Source of the DNA: Odontesthes bonariensis
Lineage: Eukaryota > Chordata > Actinopteri > Atheriniformes > Atherinopsidae
DNA length: 64,000 bases
Direction: 5' to 3'
NCBI RefSeq assembly: GCF_027942865.1
Contig: NC_134515.1
Span: forward strand, 28,463,949 to 28,527,948
The position numbers and the translations under genes were made by a program. Positions 44,501-56,500 of the stretch are shown one piece after another. The notes below the pieces were generated by a model that saw only the letters and a list, made by a program, of their open reading frames with translations, made no database searches and was not told the origin of the DNA. The first letter of the stretch is position 1. Each line of letters begins with the position of its first letter.

Positions 44501-47500
44501 TAATTTTGATGAGACTCAGATGAAGAGAAGCACCTTTGACTCGTTCCCTCAGGCTCTGCTCACGTGTTTCCAGGTGAAATATATCCTCAAAACATCTCAA
44601 ATAACCTCATGTTAGGTCATTGATGAGAAGTCCCCCCTCTCTGTTGGTCTCATTTTGTCTTGTCATTAATCTTGGATGTCATTTTGCTGCAGATCCTCAC
44701 CGGAGAGGACTGGAACGCTGTTATGTACGATGGTATCATGGCATACGGAGGGCCCATCTTCCCTAACATGGTGGTTTGCATCTACTTTGTCATCCTCTTT
44801 GTCTGTGGTAACTGTATCCTTTTCAGAAAAGTGAATGGCCCACATTACAGCTCATTTGCCCTTACTGTCTCAGCAATTGAGAAAAAAAAAAGGAACAAAT
44901 CTGAATCCTTAATTTGTCATCAGACATCCTGCTCAATGTCTTCTTGGCTATCGCTGTGGACAATTTGGCAGGAGGAGGTGGAAAGACAGAAGTCGAGTAA
45001 GTTGTTGCGAGCAGCAGCATCAGGCACATTAATAAGCCTTTCATCACATTGTTTTCTGTTGCATTTACACTGATACACTGATCCTTGTATGCATTTTATT
45101 TCAAGCGCAACGTCAGTTTACTGATTTCTGTTTATTCAGAGAGAAAAAGGATGAAGAAGAGGATTGGGATGAGGATGAAGAGAAAGAGGATGAGGATGCA
45201 GGGGTAATTTGTTTTTGGGGTTTTTCTGTGCCAAATTGGTTATTTACGTTAAATGACAAGAGCTGATCTTTTCTTTTGAGCGTAGAACGAAGAGGATGAC
45301 TGGCAGGAAAACGAGGAGCTGAGAGCCATCGAGGGACTCGAGGGTGAGTGTGATGGACATCCGGCCCGGCAGGAGAAACATTAGCCATGCAGATTGAGAC
45401 AGATTAAAACGGTCTGTTGTGTCTGCTCTTTATTGAAGGAGTTGCTCCATTAAAGCCAGAATTCTCAGGGCCCAAAGAAAAGATTGTACCAATACCTGAC
45501 GGAAGCTCCTTCTTCCTTCTTGGAAAGAAAAACTGGTAATTTCAAATGATGCACATTAACGGGAATCACAGAGGCTGTGTGACTTCATTCTCAATCTCTT
45601 CATTCTTCAGTTTACGAGTTGCCTGCCACAACTTCATTCACCACCCCTACTTCACCAACTTCATCCTCGTCTTCATCATCCTCAGTAGCATTTCATTGGC
45701 TGCTGAGGATCCAATCATGTCCCACTCGTTCAGGAATATTGTAAGGCTCTCTCAGACAGGCAGTCTCATTTCCCATCATATTTTTCAATTCTTAACCCTT
45801 GACTGAAAACTGAACTGCCTCCTGTCATCCTCAGGTGCTGGGATATGCTGATTATGTTTTCACTTCAGTTTTTACTGTGGAGATTGTACTAAAGGTAACA
45901 CTTGGGGTGCCTGGTAGATGAAACTGAGGTGTATTAGGGTGTAAAGCTCAACCTTTCTAATCTTCACTCCCTCATTCACGTTTAGATGACTGTTTACGGA
46001 GCTTTTCTGCACTCGGGCTCCTTCTGCAGAAATGCCTTCAACCTTCTTGACCTGCTGGTCGTTGGCGTGTCGCTCGCATCTTTCTTCCTACAGTGAGTAG
46101 ATATCTGTGTGACAGTCGCTGTTTTTCCTGCAGTATGTGAGCGGTGAACAGCATAGATTTAAAAAAAAAAAAAAAAGGATATCATTCTGTTTCCCAGTCT
46201 TGTCCAACAATATGTTGGCTTGCTTGTTTTCTGAATCATTTACACTGTTGCTTTCAGTTCAAGTGCGATCTCTGTGGTGAAGATTCTCAGAGTACTTCGA
46301 GTCCTCAGGCCTCTTCGAGCCATCAACAGAGCCAAGGGACTAAAGGTAAGCAGCTCTGCTCCAACAACGTTGGATAGAATGTACATAAACACGGAGCATT
46401 AGTAACATACAGCTCTGCAGTGACAATCACTGCACGGGCTCCGTAACACGTCTGAAAAACCAGTCAGTGAACACTGTTAAAAGGAGAAGAAACGCTCAGA
46501 TGGACTAACAAAATCTCAGATTCTTAGTGGAATTCATCAACAAATGCATCCTCCAGGCTAAAGAAGAGATATAACAATTGGACCACCATTCAGCATACAG
46601 TTCAGCCGGTATCTGTGATGGTATAGGGATGTGGCCCAACGGAGGCCAAGTTATGTAGTACATGCTGACATCCAGATGTCTTTTTCAGTGAAGGCCTTTT
46701 TTATTTCAGTAAAACAAGGAAAAACCTCATTGTGCATCAACAGCATGGCTTTTTAGTAAGAGTCCAGTTGCTAATTGAGTCTGCAGTCCAGACCTTTCAC
46801 CGGCTGAAAACGTTTGGAGTGTTATGAAACAAAAATGATGGCAAGTTTGATTTGATTTGATTGCAAATCTTAACAGAATCCTAACTTTTTTTTAAAAAAT
46901 CAAAGATGCACATCAGTGCTTTTGATCTGTTGGTATCGTCTTGTCGCTTTTCGGACACATTTGTTTTGTTTTGTCAATCTTTACAGAATGTGGTGCAGTG
47001 TGTGTTTGTGGCCATTCGCACCATCGGGAACATCTTGATCGTCACAACGCTCCTCCAGTTCATGTTCGCTTGTATTGGAGTGCAGCTTTTCAAGGTGCAT
47101 GGTCACACTTTCAGCCTTTTGATTTTCCTGTGCTTATTTGTGGTGAAAAGGAAAGTTACCCGTCGTTGTTGTTAACGGCACATCTCCTTTTTGTTGGATA
47201 TCATAGGGCAGATTCTTCAGCTGCACAGATGAGGCTAAACACAATCCTGATGAGTGCAAGTCAGTTTTTTTTCATTCGTACAATATAAAGCCCAAGTAAT
47301 ATCCCAACGTGCCGTTTATGTAATAAAAGCTAAGTGTGTTTCTGATTTCAGGGGAACGTTTGTGGTCTACAAAGACGGGGATATGAACCATCCCATGGTC
47401 AAAGAGAGGGTTTGGGAAAACAGCGATTTTAACTTTGACAATGTGCTGATGGGCATGTTGGCTTTGTTCACCGTGTCAACGTTTGAAGGCTGGCCACAGT

Positions 47501-50500
47501 GAGTATGCACTTTGTGTTCTTAAATGCAAAGCTTGAGGCTAGCTTGACTACTTTTTTTTTCAATGTTTACATTTCCAATGTAAGTCTGCCTCATGTCTCT
47601 GTATTGTCTGTCCTCCGTGAAATAAATCAACAAATAAATGTAAAAAAAAGTTTTAAGTACCTGTAATTATTACAATTTTTTTTTTGTCATTTGTCTTTAT
47701 ATTTCTGCATTTATTTAGGTATCTTTGTGTATATTTCCCGATTTATTTGTTTTTCTTTTAGAGATTTGTCTTTTTTTTGTCACACCTATCATTCCATAAC
47801 AACCTAAGTCAAATCTAGAATATTGGCAGTTTTTTTTAACATCTACATTCTTTAAATCAATCTTTGTCCAACATCTTGTCCTCATGTTTGTGGGATTCTT
47901 TTTTTCCCCCTGTAAAGGCTTCTGTACCGGGCGGTGGATGCCCATGCTATAAACCGTGGCCCTATTTACAACAACCGAGTGGAGATCTCCATCTTTTTCA
48001 TCATCTACATCATCATAATCGCCTTCTTCATGATGAACATATTTGTGGGTTTTGTCATCATCACATTTCGAGAGCAGGGAGAGGCCGAGTTCAAAAACTG
48101 TGAACTCAACAAAAATCAAGTAATTATTTTTCCTAAAGAAAAGGTTGATTTTTTTTTATTATTCTAGTCTTGCTGCGTGAACTTAAATGAGCAGAAGCGC
48201 TTTGTCATTGTTTCAGACTGAACGCTGTTTTTTTTCTCTCTTCCACCCTACCCAGCGTCAGTGTGTGTATTACACCCTGAAAGCTCAGCCCATTAAAATC
48301 TACATTCCGAAAAACCCGTCCCAGCTCAAATTCTGGAGAATCATTAACTCCAGCCAGTTTGAGTACATCATGTTTGTGCTGATTCTGGGGAACACTCTCA
48401 CTCTGGCTATTCAGGTGCAACCTCTTTCAAATCTCTCATAAAAACACAGAAAGATTCCTCTTGCTTCAGTGTGATAATGTGAGCTTTTGTGTTGTCTCGC
48501 GCAGCATTACGAGCAGTCGAAACTTTTCACCTCCGTCATGGACATCCTCAACATGATCTTCACTGTGGTTTTCACTTTTGAGATGATGATCAAGCTGATG
48601 GCTCTGCGGGCTCATGTGAGGTTTAAATCTTTGAGAAATCACATTCGCCACGATCCTTACTCTGTGTGTTGTTGACCGTTTGATTGTTTCATCCGTGCAG
48701 CATTATTTCATTGATCCTTGGAATTCATTCGATGCGTTGATCGTGGTGGGGAGCGTGTTAGATATCGCAGTGTCAGAGTTGAGTGTAAGTTTGCTTCCAA
48801 TTACGTTTCCAGAGGCCAAAAAAAGTGAAAAGTCTATAATGTGTTGCAGTGTTTCCTCTAGTTTGTCTCCAATGCTTTAAAGTATCTTAATGAATTCAGC
48901 ATTTTACGCAACTGACACATGCTGTTCAGCAAGAGCCTGTAGCTACACTTGAAAAGTACCATTTCTGAGTTAAAACTGGTGTAAAAGCTGTGATTTTAGA
49001 GTCTTTACAGGCAAGTAGCTCAGGGGCCTTCTTGGTTATGACAGTTTAGCAACAACAATTTTTGAACTGTTATTAAGAAAATGGTTTTCTTGATAACTTG
49101 ATCGTTTAATCCAGGAGGTTTAAGCCTGAAGTAATTTCATTGTGCTGTTTAGAGGTTTTAGCAGTCAACTCACACATGGTGGATAGCTTAGGCCAATTCA
49201 AATGAATATGATGAAAGTTCTAATGCCTTTTAAACAAACTTGCCGTATATAAACAAATAAAAATCGATATATTACGAAGCCATCCAGTTGGTTTATTCCT
49301 TCACCAGTCTCAGTTCATTTGTGTTCTTGAAATAAGTGTACATACTCAAAACACAAAACCAAGTTCGCCGGAGAATATTTTTAATGTCCTGGCTGTTTGA
49401 TGTCAGAAGTGAAACCATTTGTGTTTAACGGTTTGTCCATTTCTCTCCTCCCGCCTCTCTCTCTGTTGTTAACGGCCTTAATCAATGATCCAGGGAGGTG
49501 GTGGTGGCCATGGCGAGGTGAGAGATGAGGATTGTGTTTTAGGATTGATAGATTCTCAAAGCCTATTTCAGTTTTCATATTTGCAATTACTGTGGAGTTT
49601 ACACTTCTTGTCGAATAGGATATAGCTTTATGTTTACTTAAATATATTTTTGTTCTAGGCTGCCGGGAAAGGGGAATCTGGAAAAGTGTCCATCACGTTC
49701 TTCCGTTTATTCCGAGTGTTGAGGTTGGTTAAACTGCTCAGCAAAGGAGAAGGCATTCGAACTCTTCTCTGGACTTTTGTCAAATCCCTGCAGGTCAGTG
49801 AGTACAGTAAAGTGTTCAATACAGAATGTTCTTGTGACAGTTTTCTAATCAACAGCTCTTCTGCTGCTGCATTCTTAACTTTCGTCTGTTTAGGCTTTGC
49901 CTTATGTTGGCCTCCTCATCGCTATGATCTTTTTCATCTATGCTGTGATCGGCATGCAGGTGAGTGTTAGTAAGCGTGGATGGTTGTTTAACAATGATAA
50001 ACAGAACTGTATTAATCACAGTGTTCCCGATGTTATTATCAAATTGTTCCTCAGGTCCCTCTTATGTTTTTCATCAAGTTTTCCTTCTGTAATCCCTCCA
50101 GATGTTTGGGAAAGTGGCCGTCGATGACGACACACACATCAACAGAAACTGCAACTTCCAGACTTTCTTCATGGCTGTCCTGGCCCTCTTTAGGTGAGCC
50201 ATATGCTAAATATGTTTCTATTAGAACATTTTGTTCTTTCTTCAGATTATGTTATGTTTATCTGAAGCAGGCATTTTGCATTCATGGGAGCTTTTCTGTT
50301 ACGGAAACCAAGTTATTCCCTGACACGAAAATTCTTCCCGTCAGAAACGCGAAAAAGGTCAAAAGGTTTATCTGTCTTTGTAAAAGTTAAATGTGATTGA
50401 AAGCACAGCTCTGTGTCGTTGTAGGTGTGCCACTGGAGAGCAGTGGCAGGAGATCATGTTGGCAGCTCTGCCTGGCAGACGCTGTGACCCACAAGCTGAC

Positions 50501-53500
50501 GTTGAGCCTGGTGAAGAGTTCACCTGTGGCAGCAATTTGGCCTACCTTTACTTCATCAGCTTCTTTATGCTCTGCGCTTACCTGGTGAGTGACGCCATGG
50601 AGGATTAAGGCCAATTTGTTCTTTTATTAATCACTTCCCTATCAGATAGTTTGCTGTAAAACGCAGGTCCTCTTTAGATTATAGCCTCTAAATTTAGACA
50701 TAATTAATTCAAACCCGTGTTTTACAGGCTATTAGATCAAATGGAATTAAGGTCAGATGAAAGTAGAGAGGATAATATGACAACAACAGCTTACCTCCAG
50801 TATTAAGAGTTTACTCCCAGCTCTTTAAAACCTACATCACTGGATTTTATTGATACATACAGCTCGCTTGCATAAAATTTAAATAAGCGCGAAAAAAATA
50901 CTTTGGTCACAGTTGCTTGGTCCTTGTGCTATTTTTAGATATAGAATGTGTCAAATGAAGGGGACTTTATTCCCAGAGAACTGGCCATCAAGTCACCAAG
51001 TGGAACCCTTTGTGGATTCTGTTGCTCAAAACTTGTTTTGTAGACAGTAAATAATGGGAAATGTGGGGAAATGCATCACAGTGTTACAGATTACTTGAAA
51101 CACTAATGTTAACAGTTCCTTATAATGAAATATGCGATTCAAAGGGAATATATGCCAGGTACAAATGGCACTTCAAAGAAACAGTTGAAAATGCATGTTT
51201 GAAATATAGACTTCAACCCTTTTCCTCAACATGGAGCATCACATACATGATGCTGTCCACGTATGGATTCAAAGATATCCATTTAATCTCGTCATTAATT
51301 CAACCATTTTTTTTTTATCATCAGTTGTTTCCTCAATCATCAACAGATATGTACAACAGTGTCCAGACTCATGTTCAGTCAGTCTGCTCATGTGCGTCCT
51401 ACTTTTCTTCAGTGGTTTCTTCTCTTGTGGACGGCTGCCATCCATCACACTGTGTGTGGTCTTTGACCCTTAGCAGAGCCACTCAAACACATCTGGTGGC
51501 AAAAATAGAGCAGCAGACCTGTGACCGGCACCGTCTTTCTATATTCACAGCACCGGGTGGACTGCTTATAATCACTCTTTGTGAATGACCATTCTCATTA
51601 GCTAATGCATCGAAGAAGCAAAGAGCACAGCAAAAATACTCTCTGATTTATCTTTGTCAGGAGATTAATGTAATTCTTTTATTTCACTTTATTGCTCCCC
51701 TTAACACACTGATACCGTGCTGTATCAGTACCACTCTACACTTTCTTATTAGAAACTCTCAGGTTCTAGTGATTTTGCCTGTGTTTAAGTACGGTAACCT
51801 GTTTTTCTTTTTTCTCCCAGATTATCAACTTGTTCATTGCTGTCATCATGGACAACTTTGAGTATCTCACCAGAGACTGGACCGTGCTCGGCACTCACCA
51901 CCTCGATGAGTTTAAGAGAGTTTGGTCTGACTACGATCCAGAGGCCACGTATGACTTTATTTTTTCTCATTCTCTTCTGGCTTCTCTGTGCTTAGGTTTC
52001 CTGCCCTAGTTCCGCCTCACTGTTTCCAAAATAGACCTATCTGTCAGATCAGTTATGTGTTTCTCTGCCTCTTGCAGCGGTCGTATTAAGCACATCGATG
52101 TAGTCACTATGTTACGCAGGATTCAGCCACCTCTTGGTTTTGGAAAGCTATGCCCTCATCGTGTTGCTTGTAAAGTAAGTTGGCACACATTCACTGATGC
52201 ACACTTGAAGTTGGTAGAGGGAATAAACAGATCTGCCATTGTCTGCTTCATCTTGTCCTCTCAGAGACTGGTTGCTATGAATGTCCCACTGCACCCTGAC
52301 GGGACAGTCACCTTCAGCGCTACTCTGTTCGCTCTTGTTCGAACCTCACTCAAGATCAAGACTGAAGGTCACACCCTCTTCATGTACACAAACACAAGTT
52401 CAAGCAGAATCTTTGTACTTGCGTGAGGCTCGGGGATTTAAAAGTGTCGTTTTCATTGGAGGATCTGTTGTTTGTCGCCCACTCAGGTCCCATTGATCAG
52501 CAGAACGAGGAGCTGAAAATCATAATTAAGAAGCTCTGGAAGCGCACAAAGCCTAAATTCATTGATGAAATTATTCCGCCCCCTAGAGGTAAATCACAAG
52601 ACTGCAAAGCTGTGTGCTGTGTGCTGTGAGGAAAAGTAAAGAAACCTTTATAACAGTAAACATTAAATGAAGTGGTAGAATTATGTGCCTAAGAATAAAG
52701 AATAAGTTTGCTTATCCAAGGGAATTTGTACAATACTGGAATTCATTCAGCAACCATGTTTTCTTTTCTTTTCTTTTTCTAACATCACACTTTTTTTACT
52801 CCCCAGGGGATGAGGTGACTTGTGGGAAGGTTTACGCCAGCTTCTTGATTCAAGACTACTTCAAAAAGTTCCGCAAGAGAAAAGAGAGGGAGAGGAAATC
52901 CAAGAGGAAGGACAAGGCAGCTGCCCTGCAGGTAGTTTTTTGCCAACTTTAAAGATCCATACTGATGTGTTTTATGATCAAGGAAACCAGTGCTCTGGAT
53001 GTGATTTTAATTTTTAAACAAAGGAAAAAAATACATAGCAAGTTCAGCTTACTGTATTCATTCTCTATGTGCACTGTTCGGGGTTTTCACAACACACCTG
53101 AGTAAGTTGAGTATTGAACTATGTTTGCCGGTCAGAGTAGTCGTTTCGTAACAAAATCAAAAGCTCTCATGTGGACAAGGAATCCCAATTTTCTATACAT
53201 TTCATATTTTGGTCTGACATGTAGATACTATAGCTAGACATCCAGTGTTTCATAATACACCTTTGTTACATAACATGTAGGGGGAGTCATTGCCAGAAAG
53301 GTGGTATAATGTCCGCTGCCATGTTTTCATCGGAGTAAAATCCCATGAAAGTGAGAGTTGTGTTTTTTGTCAGTTGTTGTCCTGTCATGTTGTACCACAT
53401 GTTTGTACAGTAAACAAGAAAGGACAAAGCAAACCAAAAACAGTCTCCAGAAGAGAATTTTCATTATTTCATTACTATTTAGTTTTTTTTGCATTTTTAA

Positions 53501-56500
53501 CTGCCTTGTAACAGGAGGTTGTGGCTTACACTAATCCGTTGGTTGCAGTGCATTTCTTCTCTGCGAGATGTTGAAAAAAACCTTCTTCTAAAGAACTTCT
53601 TCTTGTGTTTTGTGTTTGTTTGTTTTTTTAGCAAGGGCTGCGGACGCTGCAGGACCTGGCTCCAGAGATGCGTCTGGCGATGGCCTGTGACCTGGAAGAT
53701 GAAGAGGCCATAGAGGGGGAGATGACAGGTGATGACATATTTGGCAGTGAAGTTGGAACTTCAGCGAACCCCACGCCTGCGAGCACACCGATGCCACCGA
53801 TAGACATGCTGGTGGAGCAGACAGCTGTTATGATTGAGCCTGAGCCCAAGCTCGCCAACGGGGGAGTGATCACCAAGCAGGTGATGGGCTTGCAGGAGCA
53901 TGAGAAACCAGGATCAGAGCATGCCGGCGTCAGCATTGTAACAGAGCAGCCTGTGAGCTCTGAACCCCTACCTATCAGGTACTGTGTTACAAGTAAATCT
54001 ATGTATTACTAAAATAATCTTTAAAACATGTCGTGACTTCTTCCCCGGCTTGCCTTATTTCTACTGTACCTTACAAACAGGGTGGACTTCATCTGTGAAT
54101 CTCCTCTTCCTCCACCTCCGGAGATGTCAGAAAGAGGAGTAATGGCAGCTGAAGAAGCAGTCTATGCAGCTGAAGAAGCTGTCAATGCAACTGAAGAAGC
54201 TGTCAATGCAACTGAAGAAGCTGTCAATGCGGCTGCAGAGGAATTGGCTGAGCAGTTTTACAGCAACGAGCTTAATGCTGCAAGCCTAGCGTCAGTAGAT
54301 CAGTAAGAAATTCTGAAGATATTTAGCTGATAGAGTATATGCTGTATGTCATTTAGATGCATGATTTAAAATTTTAAGAAATATGTGTTTTGAAAAGCCA
54401 AAGCCAGGAAACTGTAGATAAATACAAAGACTAGAAAGAAGAGGAATTTGCATTCAGTTTTTTGTCCTTTCAATCTTACAGGTATGTGTATCCTGACGCT
54501 GTGTCATCTTTACCAACTGACACGGGCTTCAATGGCCAGATGTTGGACGGAACCAGCAGCGTTGGAGAAATACCCTACGATACTCATGATGCTAATGGCT
54601 TTGTTAGCAACGGTTACAGTGAAGACAACATGAATGGTGGCAGTGCTGCTGTAAGTCCCACTCCCTACACCCCCAATGAATATAACGGGAATGGATACGC
54701 AGGCTACCATGAAAATGGCAGCATCATCAGCATGAACGGTAATGGGAGTACAGTGAACGGCAGCACTGTCGGCGGTTACAATGGGAACGGATACAACGGA
54801 AACGGGTACAATGGAAGCGAGAACGGTGCTGCGCAGTTTGTCAGGAGACGGCTACTTCCTGCCATACCAAGAGGTAAGACGCTTACAATCATGGGATTCA
54901 CGTGACTGCTTCATTTTTCACACAGAATAAAATTAACAATCAAAACCTTTTAAAATTTTCAATTGTTAAAGTAATTTTTTAGCAAAAAAAATATGGACAA
55001 GTGATGGGTGTGTTCGCAGCTTTCAGATGTTTTATGGAAGAAATAATTAATGGAATGTTTCACACCAGCACTCAAATAACACCAGAGAGGAACATATTTC
55101 CTAATCTGTCCCAGACTGGATTGTACAGTCTTTTTTTTTTTCTTTCTAACCCTCAAAATAATGAGAAGGCCTCTATTACAGAATCAGAAACAGTGATGGA
55201 AAGTGTACTTAGAAGATTTATTGATTTTGCATTAACTTAAATGCTGTTGGGCTCGCAGTGAGGCAGACCATTAAATTAGCTGAATAAAATTCTAATAAGA
55301 AGAAAACACAGATGGACTGTGCTGTAAAATAGCATAATAGTTTTGGTAGTTACAGATCATGGAGAAGTCAAACGTAAATGCTCAAAATTGGATTAACAAA
55401 AGAGGACAGCAGGCAACAGCCAAACTTTCCCTGAGTGCCAGTTTGTGAGCACACTTCATCACACCTTCAATCGGTACTTAGAGAGGAAATTATTTTGGTC
55501 TGCAACTCATTTTTGCTCTCATGCCTCCTTGTGAGTTAATGTAGCCCTGCGTTCAGACAAGTTTAATAACGTCCACCTGCTCATTGTTTCAGGTCATACC
55601 CCTGCCTTTAACTTCCAGTGTCTGAAGCCGCAGAGCAGCGTGGATAACCTTCCCGTCCCTGGAAACTATCACGGGAACACATCTCCAACCAGATCTCGTC
55701 TGCAGGTGAACTGCCAGCAAACGAGCGCTCGGAATGTTGGTGTTTCTCATCTTGCTTCACTGTCACTCATCTTTTGCTGTGCTCTGTCAGATCCAGCACA
55801 GCCTGGACTCGCGGCCCAGCAGTGTGTCTTCCATGTCTTCTGCCTCCTGGGCGAACACAGCAGCAGCTGGCACCACTCCTCTGCCAGGAATAATTGCCCC
55901 CTCTGGCCGCAGGGGCAAGCTCATCTACACCCCTATGATCCTGGTGGATGAAGCAAGTGGTGCCACTCAGCCGATATGGAGCGACGGCTCTGCCAGCCTT
56001 CCAGCAGGAAGGCGTCCAGGCTGGTACCCTGGTCAGACCAGGACCTTCACCAGTGTGAGGATGCCACCCTCTGTCAACCAGGGCTTTGTAGACAAAGGCA
56101 GCGCAGACAGCCTGGTCGAGTCGGTGAGTTATCGTGGAGCAGGAGATTTTTGTGAATCAGAGATCCAGGGCAGGCACAATTTATAGTAATTAGAATAGAT
56201 TTTACTAAGAACAAAGACTGTATTATCTAATCTGTCACTTACAATGTCTCCTTATTCTCATTGGAAAGGGAACTTTTTGGGTTTATAATGAATACAGGCA
56301 ACGACTAAAGCAAATAAAAACTAATTCAGTGTTCATACTGGCACCGAAAATTGTGAGACTTTTAATTAAGATACTTGGACACCACTACTGTAATATATAA
56401 TATATTGTAACATAATCCTGTCTGACCTCCTTGTTTTTCTGATTTATTTCTGGCAACAACAGATCTTGATCTCCGAGGGTCTCGGTGTCTACGCGAGGGA

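Noticed and set aside
51061-51588. 175-codon open frame inside the cacna1f intron before exon 37
   Set aside because: It is the longest frame in that intron, but it breaks the channel sequence between YL and IINLFI, has no domain, and good splice sites exist on either side.
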